5,467 nucleotides of DNA, from positions 1-5,467 of the forward strand of contig CALBDR010000248.1 in assembly GCA_937927525.1 (NCBI GenBank). Direction: 5' to 3'. Shown here piece after piece: positions 1 to 3,583 of this stretch. The notes beneath the pieces were generated by a model. That model did not search any database. It saw only the letters and a program-made list of their open reading frames with translations, and had not been told where the DNA came from. The stretch's first letter is position 1. Each line of letters begins with the position of its first letter. The stretch comes from an uncultured Candidatus Melainabacteria bacterium. GTDB lineage: Bacteria > Cyanobacteriota > Vampirovibrionia > LMEP-6097. The position numbers were made by a program, and so were the translations under genes.

Positions 1-35
1 TGGCAGAAAGGGCCTTCCCAGACATTTTCAAATGA
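1..35 (+). CDS. C-terminal end of an upstream gene (partial)
   Basis: The third frame is open from the left edge and reads AERAFPDIFK, then stops with TGA at 33-35. That stop overlaps the ATG of the next small gene (ATGA, 32-35). The same 4-nt overlap joins other genes in this cassette, so this is the most likely end of the preceding gene. Ten codons are too few to identify the product. Frame 1 is also open, up to a TGA at 58-60, and cannot be strictly excluded as the true upstream frame, but it would overlap the next gene by 29 nt. Confidence 0.45.
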   Translation, partial: AERAFPDIFK

Positions 36-190
36 AAAGAAACACCCATACGAAACATGATGATCTCGCTGAGGACTTTTATGATGAATTTAGAGATGTC
101 AATGCTCAAAAAATGAAGCGTCAAAAGAATATGAAAAGACGCAAACATGATCCTTATGACCGAGACAACTACTATGATGATTGGAACTAA
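32..190 (+). CDS. Small highly charged hypothetical protein (52 aa)
   Basis: This 52-codon frame starts at ATG 32 and ends at TAA 188-190, where the stop shares its last A with the ATG of the next gene (TAATG). The N-terminal half mixes acidic and basic residues (DDLAEDFYDEF). A basic stretch follows (KMKRQKNMKRRKH, residues 27-39), and the tail is acidic and aromatic (DRDNYYDDWN, residues 43-52). There is no membrane segment, signal peptide or cysteine. I do not recognise a family. The charge pattern would suit a small nucleic-acid- or protein-binding accessory factor, but that is inference. There is no good Shine-Dalgarno sequence, so translation is probably coupled to the upstream gene through the ATGA overlap. 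The frame is open to the left edge, so a longer protein cannot be strictly excluded. Confidence 0.6.
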   Translation: MKRNTHTKHDDLAEDFYDEFRDVNAQKMKRQKNMKRRKHDPYDRDNYYDDWN

Positions 191-423
191 TGCCTCTTTA
201 CAAATTTAAAAACAAGGAAACTGGTGAGGAGATATCAGAGATGATATCCTACAAACTTCTCGACCAATACCTTGAAGATAATCCACATCTCCAGCAAATG
301 CTAGCAACTCCTGGATTTGCAGATCCACATCGTATGGGTAGGATCAAACCTGACGACAACTTCCGAGATCTTCTTAAGGAAACAAAGAAGGCTCACAAGG
401 GTAGCACCATCAACACTTTCTAG
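190..423 (+). CDS. FmdB-like small protein lacking zinc-ribbon cysteines
   Basis: This is a 77-aa protein opening MPLYKFKNKETGEE. That N-terminus resembles the FmdB-type putative regulatory zinc ribbon (MPxYxFxC...), versions of which are often annotated in marine T4-like phages. Here the positions where the ribbon would carry CxxC are filled by Asn/Lys/Glu, and the protein has no cysteine at all, so it should not bind zinc in the canonical way. Residues 22-39 look helical (LLDQYLEDNPHLQQM). The C-terminal part (DPHRMGRIKPDDNFRDLLKE, 45-64) is polar and ends STINTF. The ATG at 190 is chosen over an in-frame TTG at 181 because it overlaps the previous stop as TAATG, like the neighbouring junctions, and restores the family's MPLY start. 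The function is unknown. A regulatory role is only suggested by the family name. Confidence 0.7.
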   Translation: MPLYKFKNKETGEEISEMISYKLLDQYLEDNPHLQQMLATPGFADPHRMGRIKPDDNFRDLLKETKKAHKGSTINTF

Positions 424-430
424 GTAAATT

Positions 431-1156
431 ATGGCCCGAAGAAAAATTTCTCAAAAACCTAACAATCACAGAAAACAACAAAAAAGAGAAAGGTTTGAAG
501 ATTCACTCAGAATAAAGGATGTGTATCCTAAGACTGATAATCAGAAAAGAATTTTTTCTTTATACAGACAAAACAAAAATTTAATGATTCATGGTCTTCC
601 TGGAACTGGTAAGACCTTCTTGTCATTATACTTGTCGCTCAATGATTTGATTCATGGTGAATATGACAAGATCATTATTTTTAGAAGTGCTGTAGCTACT
701 AGAGACATTGGCTTTCTTCCAGGTTCTGCAAAGGACAAGGTAAAGGAGTTTGAGGCTCCTTACTCTGAGATCTGTTCTAAACTGTTTGATAGAGATGACA
801 TCTATCTTCAGCTTAAAATTAGAAATATGGTAGAATTCCGTCCGACTTCCTTTATTCGAGGAATTACATTTGATAACGCAATAATTATCGTTGACGAAGT
901 ACAGAATTTGAATGATCATGAAGTTTCGTCTGTTATAACTCGAATGGGTAATAATAGTAAGATTATTATGTGTGGTGATTTCCGACAATCAGACTTTGTT
1001 ACTAAAGGTGCTGAGGAAAGTGGTATTAACAACTTGTTTAGAACAACAAAGCTGATGCCATCTTTTTCACATGTTGAGTTGGGAATCGATGATATTGTAA
1101 GAAGCGGGATTGTAAAGGAATACATTCAAGCAAGATATGAATTGGGTTTATTGTAA
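431..1156 (+). CDS. phoH: PhoH-like P-loop ATPase
   Basis: This is a 241-aa cytoplasmic NTPase of the phage PhoH type. The Walker A motif is GLPGTGKT at residues 55-62. It is followed by the PhoH-typical FIRGITF (141-147), Walker B IIIVDEVQN (151-159) and a sensor/helicase-like motif SKIIMCGDFRQSD (176-188). The C-terminal VRSGIVKEYI (223-232) is also family-like. The first 25 or so residues are very basic (MARRKISQKP, then KQQKRE), which suggests nucleic-acid contact. The PhoH fold resembles the core of superfamily 1 helicases, and bacterial PhoH2 proteins have been linked to RNA unwinding and cleavage. The role of phage PhoH is unsettled, and phosphate control is not shown by this sequence. 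AGG at 422-424 overlaps the previous stop and lies 6 nt before the ATG. The stop shares a base with the exonuclease start (TAATG), which implies coupled expression with the nuclease. Confidence 0.93.
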   Translation: MARRKISQKPNNHRKQQKRERFEDSLRIKDVYPKTDNQKRIFSLYRQNKNLMIHGLPGTGKTFLSLYLSLNDLIHGEYDKIIIFRSAVATRDIGFLPGSAKDKVKEFEAPYSEICSKLFDRDDIYLQLKIRNMVEFRPTSFIRGITFDNAIIIVDEVQNLNDHEVSSVITRMGNNSKIIMCGDFRQSDFVTKGAEESGINNLFRTTKLMPSFSHVELGIDDIVRSGIVKEYIQARYELGLL

Positions 1157-1818
1157 TGTTTATTCACGAGAGTCTGGATTGGAATGATCTGGACTCAACA
1201 CAGGAAGATGGTAAACGATTCTACGTAACACCGTCTGGTAAAAAGTATCCCTCTATGACTACTGTACTTCAGCTTATGACAGCTGAGAGTATTGCAAAGT
1301 GGAGAGCAAGAGTTGGTGACGAAGTTGCTAGTAAAATCTCTGCTCAGGCATCTCGCCGTGGAACACTTATGCATAAGTTATGCGAGGACTATGTTAACAA
1401 TGAAGAAATCGATACATCTTCTTTAATGCCGCTTGATCTTGAAAACTTCAATGCACTTAAAAAGGAAATGGATCAGCATTTTGGTAAAGTATATGGGCAA
1501 GAGATTGCTCTTTATTCTGACTTTCTAGAAATGGCTGGTAGAGTCGATTGTATTGCAGAATACAAAGGTAAACTTTCCATTATAGATTATAAGACATCTA
1601 AGAAAGTTAAGAAGCGTCAGAATATTAAAAACTACTTTATGCAAGCAGCTGGTTATGCTGTTATGTTTGAAGAGATATTTAAGAAGCCAATTAACCAACT
1701 GGTGATTCTAATGTCTGTTGATCATGAGGGGGTTGTTGAATTTGTTGAGAAGAGAGATGACCACATTCAAGATCTTATAAAGCTAAGAAAGAAATATAAG
1801 GAAAAACATAACATATGA
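1156..1818 (+). CDS. PD-(D/E)XK exonuclease, MGME1/RecB/Cas4-like
   Basis: This 220-aa protein has the ordered motifs of the RecB-type nuclease family. YPSMTTVLQLM (31-41) and the following KWRARVG (48-54) are typical of MGME1-like and phage exonucleases. RGTLMHKLCEDY (68-79) carries the motif-I His73. QEIALY (115-120) supplies a conserved Glu. GRVDCIAEY (128-136) supplies the metal-binding Asp131. IDYKTSK (143-149) supplies Asp144 and Lys146. QAAGYA (163-168) is the QxxxY motif. All expected catalytic residues are present, so the enzyme is probably active as a metal-dependent DNA exonuclease, perhaps on single-stranded ends. It starts in a TAATG overlap with phoH and ends in an ATGA overlap with gp33, so it belongs to the replication/recombination cassette. 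A role in end processing for recombination or in recycling host DNA is inferred. There is no CRISPR context, so a Cas4 label would mislead. Confidence 0.88.
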   Translation: MFIHESLDWNDLDSTQEDGKRFYVTPSGKKYPSMTTVLQLMTAESIAKWRARVGDEVASKISAQASRRGTLMHKLCEDYVNNEEIDTSSLMPLDLENFNALKKEMDQHFGKVYGQEIALYSDFLEMAGRVDCIAEYKGKLSIIDYKTSKKVKKRQNIKNYFMQAAGYAVMFEEIFKKPINQLVILMSVDHEGVVEFVEKRDDHIQDLIKLRKKYKEKHNI

Positions 1819-2051
1819 GAGGACTGTCGGAGAAAACTAGAGAATTTGGAATAACTGTTGAAAACCTCGTGGCTAATGGTGACATGACTTACATGGATGC
1901 TCTAATCCATATCATGGACAAAGAGAACCTTGACGAAGAGACAATGTCTAAACTTGTAAAGAAGAATCCTGTTGTCAAAATGAAATTAGAGTTGGAAAGT
2001 CAGAGTCTAAACTTAGTGGAAAAAGAAGATCAAAATGTATTACCGTTGTGA
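1815..2051 (+). CDS. 33: Late-transcription co-activator gp33
   Basis: This 78-aa acidic, mostly helical protein is called gp33 mainly from its position. In T4 the order is 33-59-32, and here it lies directly before clear gp59 and gp32 genes, joined by a GTGA overlap. T4 gp33 is 112 aa, so this is a compact form. In T4, gp33 binds the RNA polymerase beta-flap and, through its C-terminus, the gp45 sliding clamp, so that with gp55 late promoters fire on replicating DNA. The hydrophobic C-terminal VLPL (75-78) after an acidic/polar stretch could be the clamp-binding tail, but this is inference. The start at ATG 1815 overlaps the exonuclease stop (ATGA) and has AAGG about 12 nt upstream. No catalytic motif is present, as expected for an adaptor. 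Confidence 0.72.
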   Translation: MRGLSEKTREFGITVENLVANGDMTYMDALIHIMDKENLDEETMSKLVKKNPVVKMKLELESQSLNLVEKEDQNVLPL

Positions 2052-2614
2052 ATGCTTTTAAGATATATAAATTCTATGTGGCCATCAAACGCCACTTTAA
2101 TGATGAGAAATATGACTTTTTTAAATATAGAGGAAAATTAAGATTAAATGAATCAAGTTTTGAAAATCGTAAAGACAAGTATCTCTTTACTAAGCTGGCC
2201 TCTCAGGAAGATTGCTTCAATCTGGTTGTGGCTGGGATTGCAAACAATCCAAATTTCTACGTTACTGACCTCCTCACGGAAGAGTGTCAGCGACTATCCA
2301 CAGCCTACAAAAAGTACCACCAAAGCTTCGAGTACAGCTTCAAAGAAGAAATAAAAAAGTACAAAAACTTCGACAAAGCAATCAAAGTCGAAGAAGGCCA
2401 GTACCCAGAAATAATTTCTGACCTATTACGTGACGAGATATCTCTTGATACAATATCGGTTGTTGACAAAATCATCAATGGGTGTGAATATTGGTCTCGT
2501 CACTTAACTGATCCTATGTGGGAAGATATAAATATGAAGTTGATGAAATATAGACCTTTCGTCGATATCAATACAAAGAAATATAAATCGATTATTATGG
2601 ACATATTTGGATAA
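2048..2614 (+). CDS. 59: Helicase loader gp59
   Basis: This 188-aa protein aligns by eye with T4 gp59 (217 aa). Residues 6-27 (IYKFYVAIKRHFN, then KYDFFKY) match the T4 segment VYKLYLMIKQHMN / KYDVIKY, and NRKDKYLFTKL (40-50) matches RRDKYFFQKL. The N-terminal part corresponds to the HMG-like DNA-binding domain. The rest corresponds to the helical C-domain that contacts gp32 and the gp41 helicase. The protein's role is to load helicase onto gp32-coated forks and recombination intermediates. It lacks roughly the first 15 residues of T4 gp59. The start is GTG 2048, overlapping the gp33 TGA (GTGA). There is no in-frame ATG near the start, and the frame begins with the conserved segment. Codons between 2267 and 2404 use C-ending forms almost exclusively, unlike the rest of the gene (see findings). 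Confidence 0.9.
   Translation: MNAFKIYKFYVAIKRHFNDEKYDFFKYRGKLRLNESSFENRKDKYLFTKLASQEDCFNLVVAGIANNPNFYVTDLLTEECQRLSTAYKKYHQSFEYSFKEEIKKYKNFDKAIKVEEGQYPEIISDLLRDEISLDTISVVDKIINGCEYWSRHLTDPMWEDINMKLMKYRPFVDINTKKYKSIIMDIFG
2527..2534 (+). promoter_or_regulatory. Candidate T4-type late promoter for gp32
   Basis: TATAAATA is an exact match to the T4 late-promoter octamer recognised by gp55. It lies inside the end of gp59, with the gp32 ATG about 95 nt downstream. T4 gene 32 is also known to be served by promoters lying inside gene 59. The octamer is AT-rich, and one chance match in a window of this size would not be surprising, so only the position makes it credible. Confidence 0.3.
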
Positions 2615-2617
2615 TAC

Positions 2618-2621
2618 GGAG
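2618..2621 (+). promoter_or_regulatory. Strong Shine-Dalgarno of gp32
   Basis: GGAG lies 8 nt before the gp32 ATG, in a 15-nt gap after the gp59 stop. It is the clearest ribosome site in the cassette, where other genes rely on stop/start overlaps. This fits the high, independent expression expected for gp32. The surrounding leader (about 2580-2630) is AT-rich and looks little structured. In T4 such a leader is where gp32 binds to repress its own translation, so similar autoregulation is possible here. Confidence 0.7.
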
Positions 2622-2629
2622 AACATACA

Positions 2630-3523
2630 ATGAATACACTAGCACAACTTAAGAAGAACCGTCAGTCTAATCTCAGTGATCTGACTAAGAAGATTGAGGA
2701 GATGAACAGCTCTTCTCAGCAACAACAATCAAACAATAACGATGAGAATCTTTGGAAACCTTCTGTAGGTAAAGATGGTAATGGCTATGCAGTCATTCGC
2801 TTTCTACCGCCTCCTAAGGGTGAAGAGATGCCCTTTGTTCGGATCTGGGATCATGGCTTCCAAGGACCGGGTGGTTGGTATATTGAGAAGTCTCTTACCA
2901 CTCTAGGCGAAAAGGATCCAGTCTCTGAGCTGAACACTCAGCTTTGGAACACTGGCCGTGAGGAAGATAAGAATACTGCTCGTCAGCAGAAGCGTCGTCT
3001 TAGCTTCTACTCAAACATCTATGTTGTTAAGGATCCAGACAATCCTCAGAACGAGGGTAAGGTATTCCTCTATAAGTATGGTAAGCGAATCTTTGATAAA
3101 CTGAACGATGTAATGAATCCTCAGTTTGACGATGAGAAGCCAGTCAATCCATTTGACTTCTGGGAAGGTGCCAACTTCCGGCTTAAGATTCGTAAGGTAG
3201 ATGGTTACTGGAACTACGATAAATCAGAGTTTGATTCTGGTAGTCCCCTCGCAGACGATGATCAGCTCGAGGGTATCTGGGAACAGCAACACTCGCTACA
3301 GGATCTGACAGATCCTAAGAACTTTAAGTCTTACGATGAGCTGCAGGCTCGTCTGAATCGAGTTCTTAATATTGGTGAGGCTCCGCCACCACGGCCAGCT
3401 GTTCAAGAGTTGGTAGAGGATACACCACCATTCGATGTAGATCCTCCATCATCCACTCAGCCAACTGCTTCATCTGATGACGATGATGATTTGGCCTTCT
3501 TTAAGTCTCTAGCAGACGATTAG
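2630..3523 (+). CDS. 32: Single-stranded DNA-binding protein gp32
   Basis: This 297-aa protein (T4 gp32 is 301 aa) coats single-stranded DNA in replication, recombination and repair. The N-terminal basic region (LKKNRQSN, residues 7-14) is the likely cooperativity domain with a LAST-like motif. The core OB-fold region matches T4: GNGYAVIRFLP (50-60), HGFQGPGGWYIE (75-86), SNIYVVKDPDNPQNEGKVF (128-146), YKYGKRIFDKLND (148-160), PFDFWEGANFRLKI (174-187) and NYDKSEF (195-201). The tail is proline-rich, then acidic (DDDDD at 283-287, ending SLADD), matching the C-terminal domain that recruits partners such as gp59. The T4 zinc site is not conserved: His75 remains, but the three cysteine positions carry other residues and the protein contains no cysteine. 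It is the last gene of the + strand cassette and is followed by a terminator. Confidence 0.95.
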   Translation: MNTLAQLKKNRQSNLSDLTKKIEEMNSSSQQQQSNNNDENLWKPSVGKDGNGYAVIRFLPPPKGEEMPFVRIWDHGFQGPGGWYIEKSLTTLGEKDPVSELNTQLWNTGREEDKNTARQQKRRLSFYSNIYVVKDPDNPQNEGKVFLYKYGKRIFDKLNDVMNPQFDDEKPVNPFDFWEGANFRLKIRKVDGYWNYDKSEFDSGSPLADDDQLEGIWEQQHSLQDLTDPKNFKSYDELQARLNRVLNIGEAPPPRPAVQELVEDTPPFDVDPPSSTQPTASSDDDDDLAFFKSLADD

Positions 3524-3529
3524 AAAATT

Positions 3530-3564
3530 AAAGTAGCGGTTAGATTTTTAGCCGCTACTTTTTT
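3530..3564. terminator. Bidirectional intrinsic terminator between convergent genes
   Basis: AAAGTAGCGG (3530-3539) pairs perfectly with CCGCTACTTT (3552-3561) around a 12-nt loop, and a run of six T (3559-3564) follows on the + strand. It begins 7 nt after the gp32 stop. Read on the minus strand the same stem is followed by TTTAATTTT, so it can also end the convergent minus-strand gene, whose stop lies about 10 nt from it. Confidence 0.88.
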
Positions 3565-3565
3565 A

Positions 3566-3583
3566 GTTACACATCTATGTAAC
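3566..3583 (-). repeat. Small hairpin spanning the stop of the minus-strand gene
   Basis: GTTACA (3566-3571) and TGTAAC (3578-3583) form a perfect 6-bp inverted repeat. Its 6-nt loop contains the stop codon of the minus-strand gene (3575-3577). It has no T-run of its own and is weak alone. It may add to the adjacent terminator or protect the 3' end, or it may be chance. Confidence 0.35.

Noticed and set aside
181..189. TTG start adding three residues to the FmdB-like protein
   Set aside because: The ATG at 190 overlaps the previous stop as TAATG and restores the MPLY start. The TTG would lie inside the preceding gene with no ribosome site.
626..1125. Two minus-strand reading frames under phoH (626-988 and 916-1125)
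   Set aside because: They oppose a gene with intact Walker A and B and sensor motifs, show no recognisable domain and have no sensible context.
1156..1818. CRISPR-associated Cas4 reading of the nuclease
   Set aside because: No CRISPR repeats or other cas genes are present. The N-terminal YPSMTTVL and gene context fit a phage MGME1-like exonuclease better.
2066..2073. TATAAATT at the start of gp59 as a late promoter
   Set aside because: One mismatch to the octamer, in AT-rich coding sequence and far from gp32. Such matches are expected by chance.
2148..2354. 68-codon + strand frame inside gp59
   Set aside because: It is out of frame with a clearly conserved gp59. Its composition is Ser/Leu/Lys-rich, as expected of a shadow.
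2314..2404. Four GTAC sites and a repeated AGCTTC in gp59 as a repeat array
   Set aside because: The spacings are all multiples of three and follow from TAC and TTC codons after G- or C-ending codons. This is part of the codon anomaly, not a separate array.
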